Source: Anaeromyxobacter sp. Fw109-5 (GTDB lineage Bacteria > Myxococcota > Myxococcia > Myxococcales > Anaeromyxobacteraceae). From it: 64,000 nucleotides of DNA. Shown piece by piece: positions 17,249-25,435 of this stretch. The stretch lies in the NCBI RefSeq assembly GCF_000017505.1, contig NC_009675.1:3972501-4036500 (forward strand). The letters are read 5' to 3'. Under the pieces are notes generated by a model. The model was not told where the DNA came from. It ran no database searches and worked only from the letters and a program-made list of their open reading frames with translations. Both the position numbers and the translations under genes were made by a program. How positions within the stretch are numbered: the stretch's first letter is position 1; each line of letters opens with the position of its first letter.

Positions 17249-18904
17249 ATGCCCGAGCTCGCCTTCTTCCGCCACGGCGAGGAGCTCCTGCGCGTGGCGC
17301 TCACCGGCCGGACCGAGATCGGCCGCGCCCCGGAGTGCGACGTGTCGCTCCCGGACCCCGCCCTGTCGCGCGTCCACGCGGTGGTCGAGCCGCGCGGCGG
17401 CGGGTGGCTCCTCGTCGATCGATCCGGCCGAGGCGCGCGGATCGGCGGCGCGGAGGTCCCCGAGGCCGTCCTGTCGGACGGCGACGAGATCGCGCTCGGC
17501 GCGTGGCGCGCCCTCTTCCGTGCCGCCGCGGCCCTGCCGCCGGAGGAGACGCGCGCCCCCGGCCTCACCCGGGTCCGGGACGGCGGCGCGGCGGGAGCGG
17601 CCCCGGCGCGGCTGCGCGTCCGCGCGGGTGGCCGCGAGCGCACCGTGCCGGTGACCGCGGCGGGGGTGGTGGTGGGCAAGGACCCGACCTGCGACGCGCC
17701 GATCGACGACCCGTACGTCTCGGCGCGCCACCTGCGCATCGAGCCGCGCGGCGGCCTGTGGCACGTCGTCGATCTCGGCTCCACCAACGGCACGTTCATC
17801 TCGGGCGCCCGCGTCTCGCAGGCGCAGCTGCCCCTGGGCGTCCCGGTCTCGCTGGGCGACGCCGAGATCGTCCTCGAGCGGCGAGACGCGCCGGAGCTCG
17901 AGCGCCCCGAGGCGTTCGAGGGGATGATCACGTGCGACTCGGGCATGCGGCACGTGTTCGAGCTCGTCGAGCGGGTCGCGGCCTCCGACGCCGCGGTGAC
18001 CATCCTCGGGGAGACCGGCACCGGCAAGGAGCTCGTCGCGCGCGCCTTGCACGCCCGCTCGGCCCGGCGCGACGGGCCGTTCATCCCGGTGAACTGCTCC
18101 GCCATCGCCGAGACGCTCATCGAGTCGGAGCTGTTCGGCCACGAGAAGGGCGCCTTCTCCGGCGCGGAGCGGATGCGCAAGGGAGCCTTCGAGGAGGCCG
18201 ACCGCGGCACGATCTTCCTCGACGAGATCGGCGAGCTCCCCCTCGATCTGCAGCCGAAGCTGCTGCGCGTCCTCGAGCTCGGCGAGGTGAAGCGCGTCGG
18301 CGCGTCGCGTCCGCTCCAGGTGAACGTGCGGATCGTCGCCGCGACGCACCGGGACCTGCGCGCCCAGGTCCGGGCGGGCCGCTTTCGCGAGGACCTCTTC
18401 TACCGGCTCTGCGTCGTCCCCGTCACCGTCCCGCCGCTCCGCCAGCGGAGGGGCGACGTCCGCGCGCTCGCCGAGACGTTCCTCGCCCGCGCAGCGCCGC
18501 GCGGGCTCCCCCTGCGCTGGGCCCCCGAGGCGCTCGCCAAGCTCGAGGGCTACGACTGGCCCGGGAACGTCCGCCAGCTGAGGAACGTGGTGCAGCGCGC
18601 CCTCCTGTTCCGCGGAGAGGGGCAGTGCGTCTCCGCCGACGCCGTGACGTTCGAGGACACGCGCGCCGCGCCGGGCCCGGGCGGCGACGATGACACCCTG
18701 TACCTGCCCGGTCTCACGCTGGAGGACATCGAGCGGGAGGCGATCCGGCTCTCGCTGCGCCGGAACAAGGGCAAGCGGGCGGCGGTGGTGAAGGAGCTCC
18801 ACATCGCGAAGAGCACGGTGCTGAAGCGGATCGGCCAGTGGGGGCTGCACCACGAGGGACGCGCGGCGGGAGAAGCAGGAGAAGGGGAGGATGACGGGGA
18901 GTAA
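17249..18904 (+). CDS. Sigma-54 activator with two N-terminal FHA domains
   Basis: This 551-residue regulator has two FHA domains in series: about 17-85 (TEIGRAPECDVS, SRVHAVVEPRGG) and about 130-205 (VVGKDPTCDAPIDDP, SARHLRIEPRGG, GSTNGTFISGA). The AAA+ domain begins near residue 230 and has Walker A GETGTGKE, Walker B TIFLDEIGEL and an R-finger region. The sigma-54 contact loop reads GAFSGA instead of GAFTGA, a conservative change. A C-terminal Fis-type helix-turn-helix (NKGKRAAVVKELHIAKSTVL) binds DNA. FHA domains read phosphothreonine, so a Ser/Thr kinase is the likely input. This FHA-enhancer-binding-protein type is a myxobacterial hallmark. Confidence 0.9.
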   Translation: MPELAFFRHGEELLRVALTGRTEIGRAPECDVSLPDPALSRVHAVVEPRGGGWLLVDRSGRGARIGGAEVPEAVLSDGDEIALGAWRALFRAAAALPPEETRAPGLTRVRDGGAAGAAPARLRVRAGGRERTVPVTAAGVVVGKDPTCDAPIDDPYVSARHLRIEPRGGLWHVVDLGSTNGTFISGARVSQAQLPLGVPVSLGDAEIVLERRDAPELERPEAFEGMITCDSGMRHVFELVERVAASDAAVTILGETGTGKELVARALHARSARRDGPFIPVNCSAIAETLIESELFGHEKGAFSGAERMRKGAFEEADRGTIFLDEIGELPLDLQPKLLRVLELGEVKRVGASRPLQVNVRIVAATHRDLRAQVRAGRFREDLFYRLCVVPVTVPPLRQRRGDVRALAETFLARAAPRGLPLRWAPEALAKLEGYDWPGNVRQLRNVVQRALLFRGEGQCVSADAVTFEDTRAAPGPGGDDDTLYLPGLTLEDIEREAIRLSLRRNKGKRAAVVKELHIAKSTVLKRIGQWGLHHEGRAAGEAGEGEDDGE

Positions 18905-19121
18905 CGACCGCGACCGCGACCCCCGTCGGATCTCCTGAGGCCGGCCACCCTGAGCCCTTCGACTCCGCCCGACCGCGCGACCGCGGTGGGCACGCGCGAG
19001 GGAGCAGTACGAGCGAGGGAATGCGGGCTACGAGGAGGCCGGAGGGGGCGACGTCGCCGCGCGTCCGCCGCGTCGCCGGAACGCGCTGCGGTCGGTCTTG
19101 CTCCCGTTCCGCCGACCGCGG

Positions 19122-20294
19122 TCACGTTGCCCACAAGCCCTCCTGAATGGCAGCTGGCGCGGTGCCGGCATGCCCCGTCCGCTCGGCGAGGTTTCCGCGC
19201 CGGAAGCGGTCCATGTGCTCGCGCCCGTAGGTCTGTTCGGCGTGCAACAGGTTGTGCGACTTGCAGGCGACTCGGAGGTTCTCGACCGTCGAGGGTCCGC
19301 CCAGGGCCTGCGGCTGGATGTGGTCGAGCTCCAGCTGCCAGCGGCTGTCGCAGCGCCGCCCGTCCGGAGCGACCCAGGCGCAGCGTCCGCCGTCGCGCTT
19401 CCAGACCTCGCGCCGCACTATCGCCGGGATCGTGCTCGTGGGCGCGGCGGGCTCGGCAGAGGGCCGTGGGTCCCGGTCCGCCTTCCGCTGACGCTGCAGC
19501 TGCGGCGCGACCGCGCCCTTGCGCTTGCCGTGCGTCTCGATGGCGCAGCAAATGGCCTCGCGGAGCACCGCCGCGAGATCGCCGTCCGGGATCTTGTGCG
19601 AGAGCAGCGCGGTGAGCGTCTCGAGGTCCTCCTTGCAGCCCCGGTCGATGGTGACCCGCAGCGACCAGCCGCTCTCGCTCACGGCGCGGGTCTCCGCCCG
19701 CGCCTTCGGGCGAGGAACGTCGGGCAGCGCGGAGACCGTGGGCGGCAGCGACCCACCAGCCGCCGCCGGCGCGGGGATCGCCTCCTGCGGCTCGGCAGGT
19801 CCGGCATGGACTGTCGCCAGCGGCAGCGCCGGGGCGCTCGCGGCTGAGGCGCGGTCGGGCAGCTTGCGCAGGCCCGTCCGCGGAGCCGTGCGCGCCTGGA
19901 GCGAGGCGACGAGGTGATCCACCTCGGCCTTGGTGCGGTAGGCGGCCCGGGCGACGAGGTCGGGCAGGTTCTCCTCGGTCAGCACCTGGCCGAGCAGCTG
20001 GACGGTGGAGATGCAAAGGCGGCCATCCCGAAGCGCGCCCTCGAGGCTGGGGAACCGGCGCAGCACCCGCATCGCCTGGATGCGTCGCCCCGCAGCGCCC
20101 TCGCGCAGGTGGAGCACCTCCAGGCAATACGCCCAGAGCGAGGGGTACCCGGCGTCCACGTACGCGCGGCGGCGATCGAACACCTCGAGGTGGAGGAGGA
20201 ACTCGACCTGGACGTCGCGCTCCTGGCCTGCGAGCTCGCGCAGCCGCTGGGCGAGCAGGGTCGGGTCCAGGGCGGAAGGGGCGATCGCGGGCAT
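19122..20294 (-). CDS. DUF222-like / HNH endonuclease protein
   Basis: This 390-residue protein starts at ATG 20294. Residues about 10-130 form a helical domain like DUF222 (QVEFLLHLEVFDRRRAYVDA, LCISTVQLLGQVLTEENLP). A low-complexity Ala/Pro linker follows (about 140-205), then a helical stretch. A C-terminal HNH nuclease lies at about 310-380: REVWKRDGGRCAWV, a second Cys in RRCDSRW, LELDHIQPQALGG with the His, and ENLRVACKSHNLLHA. HNH proteins of this size recur in mobile and repetitive contexts and may act as homing or restriction-like nucleases. The target is unknown. It stands next to a long 12-bp tandem repeat. Confidence 0.8.
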   Translation of the reverse strand: MPAIAPSALDPTLLAQRLRELAGQERDVQVEFLLHLEVFDRRRAYVDAGYPSLWAYCLEVLHLREGAAGRRIQAMRVLRRFPSLEGALRDGRLCISTVQLLGQVLTEENLPDLVARAAYRTKAEVDHLVASLQARTAPRTGLRKLPDRASAASAPALPLATVHAGPAEPQEAIPAPAAAGGSLPPTVSALPDVPRPKARAETRAVSESGWSLRVTIDRGCKEDLETLTALLSHKIPDGDLAAVLREAICCAIETHGKRKGAVAPQLQRQRKADRDPRPSAEPAAPTSTIPAIVRREVWKRDGGRCAWVAPDGRRCDSRWQLELDHIQPQALGGPSTVENLRVACKSHNLLHAEQTYGREHMDRFRRGNLAERTGHAGTAPAAIQEGLWAT

Positions 20295-20295
20295 G

Positions 20296-20312
20296 GTGCA
20301 CCTCCTGTGCAC
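20296..20312 (-). promoter_or_regulatory. Shine-Dalgarno held in a hairpin loop
   Basis: On the minus strand the sequence GTGCAC-AGGAG-GTGCAC ends one base before the HNH gene ATG. The two GTGCAC arms can pair as a 6-bp stem, placing the Shine-Dalgarno AGGAG exactly in the 5-base loop, 7 bases from the start. A TTACGA box (20316-20321) just upstream would start the transcript near this hairpin. A second copy of CAGGAGGTGC lies at 20334-20343. This may modulate translation of the nuclease. Confidence 0.5.
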
Positions 20313-20530
20313 CCTTCGTAACACGCGATTTCCGCACCTCCTGAGACGCGCCAGGATCGCGCCTGCGCCGCTTTCCGGGCCGCCCCTTCGCCGTCCACGC
20401 GGCGCGCCGGACGCGCACGGCGCGGCCTGCCTGCGCTCGCGAGGTACGTGCTCTCGACGTACCGCGGACGTCGTGCGGCATACGACCCACGCGCGCGCGC
20501 GTGCTGTCGCCGTGGGATGGGGCGCGACGA

Positions 20531-20902
20531 GACCTCGACCCCGACCTCGACCCCGACCTCGACCCCGACCTCGACCCCGACCTCGACCCCGACCTCGACC
20601 CCGACCTCGACCCCGACCTCGACCCCGACCTCGACCCCGACCTCGACCCCGACCTCGACCCCGACCTCGACCCCGACCTCGACCCCGACCTCGACCCCGA
20701 CCTCGACCCCGACCTCGACCCCGACCTCGACCCCGACCTCGACCCCGACCTCGACCCCGACCTCGACCCCGACCTCGACCCCGACCTCGACCCCGACCTC
20801 GACCCCGACCTCGACCCCGACCTCGACCCCGACCTCGACCCCGACCTCGACCCCGACCCCGACCTCGACCCCGACGCCGACCCCGACCTCGACCCCGACC
20901 TC
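20531..20902. repeat. Tandem repeat, 12-bp unit GACCTCGACCCC
   Basis: Twenty-seven perfect contiguous copies of the 12-bp unit run from 20531 to 20854. Degenerate hexamers (GACCTC, GACCCC, one GACGCC) continue to 20902, about 62 hexamers in all. The unit is itself a doubled hexamer GAC[C/T][T/C]C. Being a multiple of three and free of stops, it produces spurious open frames on both strands (Thr-Ser-Thr-Pro, Asp-Leu-Asp-Pro, Arg-Gly). The minus strand is G-rich (GGGG every 12 bases). It lies 19 bases past the stop of the metallophosphatase gene and about 235 bases upstream of the HNH gene. The 20313-20530 stretch holds no gene I can support. Confidence 0.95.
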
Positions 20903-20920
20903 CTTCCCGCGCCCGGGCGG

Positions 20921-22051
20921 CTACTTCACGTCCGTGTCCGGATCCGGCGGAACGGGAGGCGGTCCGTAGCGGTCGAGCACCGCTCGCTGCTCCTCGAGGA
21001 GCGGCGCGTCGTCGCCCACCTCGGCCGTGAGCGGGAGCAGCCGGCTGTCGTAGAGGCGGCCGCTGGGGCGCACCTGGGTGCGGGCCTCGGCCTCCTTCGC
21101 CCGCCGCTCCTGGTTCGCGATGAGCTCGCGGAGCGCGCGCCGGTCCTCCTCGGTCGTCACGCGCTCGTGGCGGCGGCGGGCGAGATCGAGGGAGCGACGG
21201 ATCGAGGCGAGCTCCGCTTCCGCCTTGCGCGGGGCGCCCGCGTCCGCCCAGGCGCCGCGCGTGGCGGGCCAGAGCGTGAGGATGCCGAGCGCGCGCCCGC
21301 GCTCCCCGGCGGCGGCGACGAGCGTCGCGCCCACCGGCGCCGCGTCCAGCGGCCGCGCGTCGTGCGCGAGCACCGCCGCGTCGATTCCGGGCGCTCCTCG
21401 GAGGAGCGCGCGCGCCTCGGCCTCGGGCAGGTGCGCCAGCGCGAGGACGACCGTCGCGCCGCTCGCGCGCAGCGCCTCGGCGGCGTCGCGGGCAGCGGCG
21501 AGGGGGTCCGAGGCGACGAGGCCGCCGGGGTACTCGCCCGCCGCGGCGACGGCCAGCAGCCCCACCCGCTCGTCGCCCACCTCGACGATGCGGGTGCCAC
21601 GGAACGGCCGCGTCCCGTCCGGCGCGGCGAGGTTGAGCGAGAGCACCGGTACGCCGGCGGCGGCGGCCTCGCGCGCGAGCCACCCGGGACCGAGCGCCAG
21701 ATCGCGCTCCCCGACCGCCAGGGCGGCGTAGCCCATGCGTCCCATCGCGGAGAGGACGAGCCGCGCGCGCGCCGCCGCCGCCCCGGTGTCCGCGTCTCCG
21801 AGCGCCGCGGCGTGGAAGAGCGCGTCGCCAGCGTCCACGAGCAGCGCCGGAGCGTCGCGACGCGCGGCCTCCACCGCGCTCGCTCGACGGGCAAGACCGC
21901 CCGCCCGCGTCACGCGTCAGCCGCAGGGGCCGATCTCCCCGTGCGCGTCGCCCGAGAAGAGCACCTGCAGCCGCCGCTCCTCGGGAGCGGCGGGTCGCCC
22001 GGAGTGGGCGCAGGCGGCGGCGAGGAGGAGGGCGGCGAGGACGATTCGCAC
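20921..22051 (-). CDS. Selenocysteine-containing metallophosphatase lipoprotein (in-frame TGA at 21919-21917)
   Basis: The frame opens at GTG 22051 and gives 376 residues if the TGA at codon 45 is read as selenocysteine. A lipoprotein signal (VRIVLAALLLAAAC) is followed by the first metallophosphatase motif, FSGDAHGEIGPCG-Sec-RV, then TRAGGLARRASAV and LLVDAGDAL. Related UshA/5'-nucleotidase-like proteins carry a Cys at the TGA position (PCGC), so Sec replaces Cys. The usual GNHE block reads GERD here, so metal binding may differ from classical 5'-nucleotidases. The C-terminus (about 280-376) is helical and charged. A TAAGTT box lies 6 bases before the GTG. Without Sec the product would be a 44-residue stub. 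The periplasmic or outer-membrane substrate is unknown. Confidence 0.75.
21886..21919 (-). promoter_or_regulatory. Candidate SECIS element after the in-frame UGA
   Basis: UGA is at 21919-21917. Eighteen bases later the mRNA forms a stem CGGGC/GCCCG (21903-21899 with 21892-21888), extended by a G-U and a G-C pair. The 6-base apical loop is GGUCUU (21898-21893). Bacterial SECIS hairpins lie roughly 16-37 bases after UGA and present a GGU motif to SelB; the E. coli fdhF loop reads GGUCU. Seen directly; SelB binding is inferred. Confidence 0.7.
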
Positions 22052-22111
22052 GGCCGGAACTTAACACCGGGGCGAGCCCCGGGCCGGCGCCAGGCCGGGG
22101 CGCCCGCGCGC

Positions 22112-22158
22112 CGCGAAAAGGCGAGGGCGGCGCCGCGGGCTCCCCGCGCGCGCCGCCC
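22112..22158 (-). terminator. Predicted intrinsic terminator after cpoB
   Basis: On the minus strand, arms GGGCGGC and GCCGCCC (22158-22152 and 22131-22125) enclose a second inner stem CGCGGG/CCCGCG. The hairpin is followed after five bases by TTTT (22119-22116). It lies between cpoB and the metallophosphatase gene, separating their transcripts. Confidence 0.5.
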
Positions 22159-22176
22159 CCGTACGACCGTGGCTCC

Positions 22177-23052
22177 CTACCGGCTGCGACGTGGCGCGGG
22201 GGGCTTCTTCTTCGCGCTCGGCGGCGTCAGCGCGGCGAGCCGCTCCTTCGCGGTCTTCGCGGCGTCGGAGCGCGGGTACCGCTCGAGCAGCTGCTCGAGG
22301 ACCGCCTTCGCCTCCGTCTTCATCTCGAGCTTCACCATCGCGTCGGCCGCGCCCAGCATGGCGTCCGGCGCGCGGGCGGACTTCGGGAACTCCTCGGCGA
22401 CCTTGCCGTACGCGAGGAGCGCCTCCCGGAAGCGCTTCTGATCGAAGAGCAGCTCGCCGGCGCGGTAGCCCGCGTCCGACGCGCGCGGGTCCGCCGGCCA
22501 CCGGCGGACGTACTCCTCGTACAGCTCGCGCGCGACCCCCTTGTTGCCGGCCTCGTCCTCGCTCTTCGCGAGCGAGAAGAAGGCCGCCTTGTCGTCCGGG
22601 CGCTGGAGCGTGGCCAGCCGCTGCTTCGCCTCGAACGCCTCGAGGGCCCCCGCGCCGCGCAACGCGGCGAAGCGCCCCTCGGTCTCGGTGCGCAGCGTGT
22701 CGACGTTCTTCTCGATCTGCCCGAGCCGGTGCTGCTCGACCTCGACGTCGCCCTTGAACTTGGCGAAGTCGTCCTGCAGGCGCTGGAGAGAGACGCCGAG
22801 GTCCGCGCCGCTGCGGCGAGCGGCGCGGTTCAGCTCGTCGATCTTCGCCTGCACCTCGACGATCTTCTGGTCGACCTTCGCCACCCGCTCGCGGACGAGC
22901 TCACGCTGCTCGTCTAGGCGCCGCCGCTGCTCGGCGTTCTGCACCTCGAGCTGCTGGAGGCGAGCCTCCATCTGGCGCCCCTTCTCCAGGGGCACCCAGC
23001 AGCCGGCGAGGAGCGCGAGCCCGAGCGGCGCCGCGCGGCGGAGAATCGTCAC
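22177..23052 (-). CDS. cpoB: CpoB/YbgF-like Tol-Pal-associated TPR lipoprotein
   Basis: This 291-residue protein starts at GTG 23052, 2 bases after the pal stop. A lipoprotein signal ends LALLAGC. A coiled coil occupies about 25-130 (MEARLQQLEVQNAEQRRRLD, RVAKVDQKIVEVQAKIDELN), and three TPRs follow (about 160-275: LYEEYVRRWPADPRASDAGY, ALLAYGKVAEEFPKSARAPD). A basic Lys/Pro tail ends it. This coiled coil plus TPR layout is that of YbgF/CpoB, which coordinates Tol-Pal with peptidoglycan synthesis at division. A lipid anchor is unusual for E. coli CpoB but common in this clade. Confidence 0.85.
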   Translation of the reverse strand: MTILRRAAPLGLALLAGCWVPLEKGRQMEARLQQLEVQNAEQRRRLDEQRELVRERVAKVDQKIVEVQAKIDELNRAARRSGADLGVSLQRLQDDFAKFKGDVEVEQHRLGQIEKNVDTLRTETEGRFAALRGAGALEAFEAKQRLATLQRPDDKAAFFSLAKSEDEAGNKGVARELYEEYVRRWPADPRASDAGYRAGELLFDQKRFREALLAYGKVAEEFPKSARAPDAMLGAADAMVKLEMKTEAKAVLEQLLERYPRSDAAKTAKERLAALTPPSAKKKPPAPRRSR

Positions 23053-23054
23053 TG

Positions 23055-23777
23055 CTACCGCTCCACCTGGAACTCGACGCGCCGGTTCTGCTCCCAGCAG
23101 GACTCGGTCGCCTCGCTGCACAGCGCGTTCTCCTCGCCGAAGCTCACCGTCTCGGTCTTGCCACCGACGCCGAGGTCCTCGAGGTACTTGCGGGCGGACT
23201 CGGCGCGGCGGTTGCCGAGCGCGACGTTGTACTGCGCCGTGCCGCGCTCGTCCGCGTAGCCCTGCGCCACGACGCGCTTCGCCGGGGTCGCCTTCAGGCA
23301 GTCGGCGAGCTTCTGCAGCGTGCCCTGCGAGTCGGCCGTGAGGTTCGCCTGGTCGAAGCCGAAGCGGACGGTGAAGGCGCCGGCGTCGGCGCACTCGCTC
23401 GAGGCCTGCGGCGCGCGCGCGGCGCAGCGGCCGTCCTGGCACTGCTCATCGGGGCCGCAGTCGCGATCCGAGGCGCAGGTGCCGGCCTCGCGCGCCACGC
23501 ACTGCTCGTTCTGGCAGGACTGGCCCGGGGGGCACTGCTCGTCGGAGGTGCACTGCGGCTTCGGCTCGCACCGGCTGTCACGGCACACGAAGCCGTCCTT
23601 GCAGTCCGTGTCCGCGGCGCACTCCTGGCAGCGGCCCTCCACGCAGACCTTGCCGTAGCCCTCCTGCTTCTCGCAGTCCGCGCTGGACTTGCACTCCCCG
23701 GGCTTCACCTTCGGCTTGCAGGCTCCGAACGCGAGGACGCCAGTGACACAGAGTGAAAGAAAGAGAACGCGTCGCAT
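23055..23777 (-). CDS. pal: Pal-like OmpA-domain lipoprotein with Cys-rich insert
   Basis: This 240-residue lipoprotein has a lipobox at VLAFGAC. Between the anchor and the OmpA domain lies a cysteine-rich region (about 20-120) of four or five repeats, such as ADTDCKDGFVCRDSRC, SDEQCPPGQSCQNEQC and SDRDCGPDEQCQDGRC. The C-terminal peptidoglycan-binding domain (about 130-240) has the Pal signature VRFGFDQANLTADSQ and AQGYADERGTAQYNVALGNR with the Asp and Arg that bind diaminopimelate. Pal tethers the outer membrane to the wall. Classical Pal lacks the Cys-rich block, so this one may also bind another surface partner. RBS GGAGGT lies 4 bases before ATG. Confidence 0.85.
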   Translation of the reverse strand: MRRVLFLSLCVTGVLAFGACKPKVKPGECKSSADCEKQEGYGKVCVEGRCQECAADTDCKDGFVCRDSRCEPKPQCTSDEQCPPGQSCQNEQCVAREAGTCASDRDCGPDEQCQDGRCAARAPQASSECADAGAFTVRFGFDQANLTADSQGTLQKLADCLKATPAKRVVAQGYADERGTAQYNVALGNRRAESARKYLEDLGVGGKTETVSFGEENALCSEATESCWEQNRRVEFQVER

Positions 23778-23830
23778 GTGACCTCCGAGAGCTTCCGTTC
23801 GATATCGATGAGGTGGGGGGGACCCGGGCC

Positions 23831-23858
23831 ATGAAACTCGATCCGGGACCGATGTCAA
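23831..23858 (-). promoter_or_regulatory. Predicted promoter of pal-cpoB
   Basis: A perfect -35 TTGACA (23858-23853), 16-base spacer, and TTTCAT (23836-23831) on the minus strand, followed by a leader of about 50 bases with a strong RBS before the pal ATG at 23777. It diverges from the TAACAT box (23880-23885) that lies 7 bases before the NtrX-like gene. Confidence 0.5.
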
Positions 23859-23892
23859 AGCTTTTCCGCCGCGGCGCATTAACATCGCCCCA

Positions 23893-25260
23893 ATGGCAGC
23901 CACGATCCTCGTCGTGGACGACGAGAAGAACATACAGCTGACGCTCTCGCGCGCCCTTTCGATGGAGGGGTATGTGGTCGAAGCTGCGAGCGGCGGACGC
24001 GAGGCGCTCGACAAGATTGCCGCCCTCCCGGTGGACGCCGTCGTGATGGACGTGCGCATGCCGGATCTCGACGGGCTCGAGGTGCTGAGGCGCGCGCGCG
24101 AGACGCGCCCCGATCTCCCGGTCGTGATCATGTCGGGCCACGGCTCGCTCGAGACGGTGCGCAGCGCCTTCAAGCTGGGCGCCTTCGATTACCTCGAGAA
24201 GCCGATCACCGAGAAGGACAAGCTGCTCGTCGCGGTGAAGAACGCGCTCGCGCTGCGCACCCTGCGGGAGGAGAACGCGGAGCTCCGCCGGGCGGCGGGC
24301 CCGGCCGAGATGGTGGGCAGCGGACCCGCGATGCAGCGCCTGTTCGAGCTCATCCGCCGGGCGGCCCCGTCGGAGGGCCGCGTGCTCGTCACGGGAGAGA
24401 ACGGGACCGGCAAGGAGCTCGTCGCCCGCGCCATCCACGAGAGCTCGCGGCGCAAGGCCGGCCCCTTCGTGAAGCTGAACTGCGCCGCCGTGCCGGCCGA
24501 GCTCATCGAGAGCGAGCTCTTCGGCCACGAGCGGGGGGCGTTCACGGGGGCCGTCGCCGCGCGGCGCGGCAAGTTCGAGCTCGCCGACGGCGGCACGCTC
24601 TTCCTCGACGAGGTGGGGGACATGCCCGCCGCGATGCAGGCCAAGGTCCTGCGCGTGCTCCAGGAGGGAGAGTTCGAGCGGGTGGGCGGGGCGCACACGC
24701 TGAAGGTGGACGTGCGCGTCGTGGCCGCGACGAACAAGGACCTCGCGGCGGAGGTCCAGGCGGGCCGCTTCCGCGAGGATCTGTTCTACCGGCTGAGCGT
24801 CGTCCCCGTGCACGCGCCGCCGCTGCGCGAGCGGAAGGAGGACATCCCCGAGCTCGCGACGCGCTTCCTCGCGGAGGCGTGCGACCGGAACGGCCGGCGG
24901 CCGATGCGCCTCCCGCGCGAGGCGCTCGCGGCGCTGCAGGGGCACGAGTGGCCCGGCAACGTCCGCGAGCTGCGGAACCTCGTCGAGCGGCTCGCGATCC
25001 TCTGCGACGGCCCGGAGATCTCCGCCCAGGACGTGGCCGCGGTGCTGCCCGGCGCGCGCCGCCCCCGCCCCGATCGCTTCCGCGCCGGCGCCTCGTTCCA
25101 CGATCTCGTGGAGGAGGCGGAGCGCGAGATCATCCTCGGCGCCCTGGACGCGCACGACGACAACGTCTCGGAGACCGCGCGCGATCTGGGCCTCGAGCGG
25201 AGCCACCTGTACAAGAAGATGCGTGCGCTCGGAGTGAGGCGGGGCGGCGACTCCCAGTGA
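23893..25260 (+). CDS. NtrC/NtrX-family sigma-54 response regulator
   Basis: The receiver domain spans 1-120 (VVDDEKN acidic pair, phospho-acceptor in [12 protein letters not shown], Lys in YLEKPI). An AAA+ sigma-54 domain spans about 140-375 (Walker [15 protein letters not shown] intact, Walker [11 protein letters not shown]). A C-terminal Fis helix-turn-helix reads [20 protein letters not shown]. The 455-residue length and the [10 protein letters not shown] linker fit the NtrX branch. A likely partner is the NtrY-like kinase at 31043-32764, about 6 kb downstream. The start is supported by a TAACAT box 7 bases before ATG. Confidence 0.9.
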   Translation: MAATILVVDDEKNIQLTLSRALSMEGYVVEAASGGREALDKIAALPVDAVVMDVRMPDLDGLEVLRRARETRPDLPVVIMSGHGSLETVRSAFKLGAFDYLEKPITEKDKLLVAVKNALALRTLREENAELRRAAGPAEMVGSGPAMQRLFELIRRAAPSEGRVLVTGENGTGKELVARAIHESSRRKAGPFVKLNCAAVPAELIESELFGHERGAFTGAVAARRGKFELADGGTLFLDEVGDMPAAMQAKVLRVLQEGEFERVGGAHTLKVDVRVVAATNKDLAAEVQAGRFREDLFYRLSVVPVHAPPLRERKEDIPELATRFLAEACDRNGRRPMRLPREALAALQGHEWPGNVRELRNLVERLAILCDGPEISAQDVAAVLPGARRPRPDRFRAGASFHDLVEEAEREIILGALDAHDDNVSETARDLGLERSHLYKKMRALGVRRGGDSQ

Positions 25261-25263
25261 CGC

Positions 25264-25286
25264 AGGGCCGGCGCTCCGCTGGCCCT
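25264..25286 (+). terminator. Hairpin after the NtrX-like gene
   Basis: A 10-bp stem (AGGGCCGGCG with CGCTGGCCCT, one G-U) around loop CTC, 3 bases after the stop codon. No T-run follows, so it may stabilise the 3' end or act with Rho. Confidence 0.35.
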
Positions 25287-25405
25287 TCGGCAGGCTCGGT
25301 AGCGGCGTCGTCTCCGTCGCGGAGCGTGTCCCCTCCCCCACACCCGTCCGTGTCCCCCTTGCCACGCCGGGCCGGAATGCCCCGCCCGCCCGCCTGTTCC
25401 CGGCA

Positions 25406-25421
25406 TGGCACGCGGGCTGCT
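25406..25421 (+). promoter_or_regulatory. Possible sigma-54 promoter before PBP1A
   Basis: TGGCAC-N5-CTGCT matches the -24/-12 consensus TGGCAC-N5-TTGCW at all but one position. A start near 25433 would leave no leader for ATG 25436 but a 70-base leader for GTG 25502, so it bears on start choice. It lies just downstream of a sigma-54 activator gene. Confidence 0.3.
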
Positions 25422-25435
25422 GTGTCGGCGGCCCG

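Noticed and set aside
18905-19121. Small gene between the FHA activator and the HNH gene
   Set aside because: No start with ribosome site and no conserved-looking translation; only short GACCGC repeats and a weak convergent gap.
20531-20902. CRISPR array
   Set aside because: Units are 12 bp and contiguous with no spacers; no cas genes in the window.
20448-21030. Open frames through the 12-bp array (Thr-Ser-Thr-Pro, Asp-Leu-Asp-Pro and Arg-Gly repeats)
   Set aside because: The unit is a multiple of three without stops, so several frames are open on both strands by necessity. No start signal, domain or flanking conserved sequence supports translation.
20921-21913. Metallophosphatase gene starting at GTG 21913
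   Set aside because: This start drops the lipoprotein signal and the first metal-binding motif, both of which are present in the same frame upstream of the TGA.
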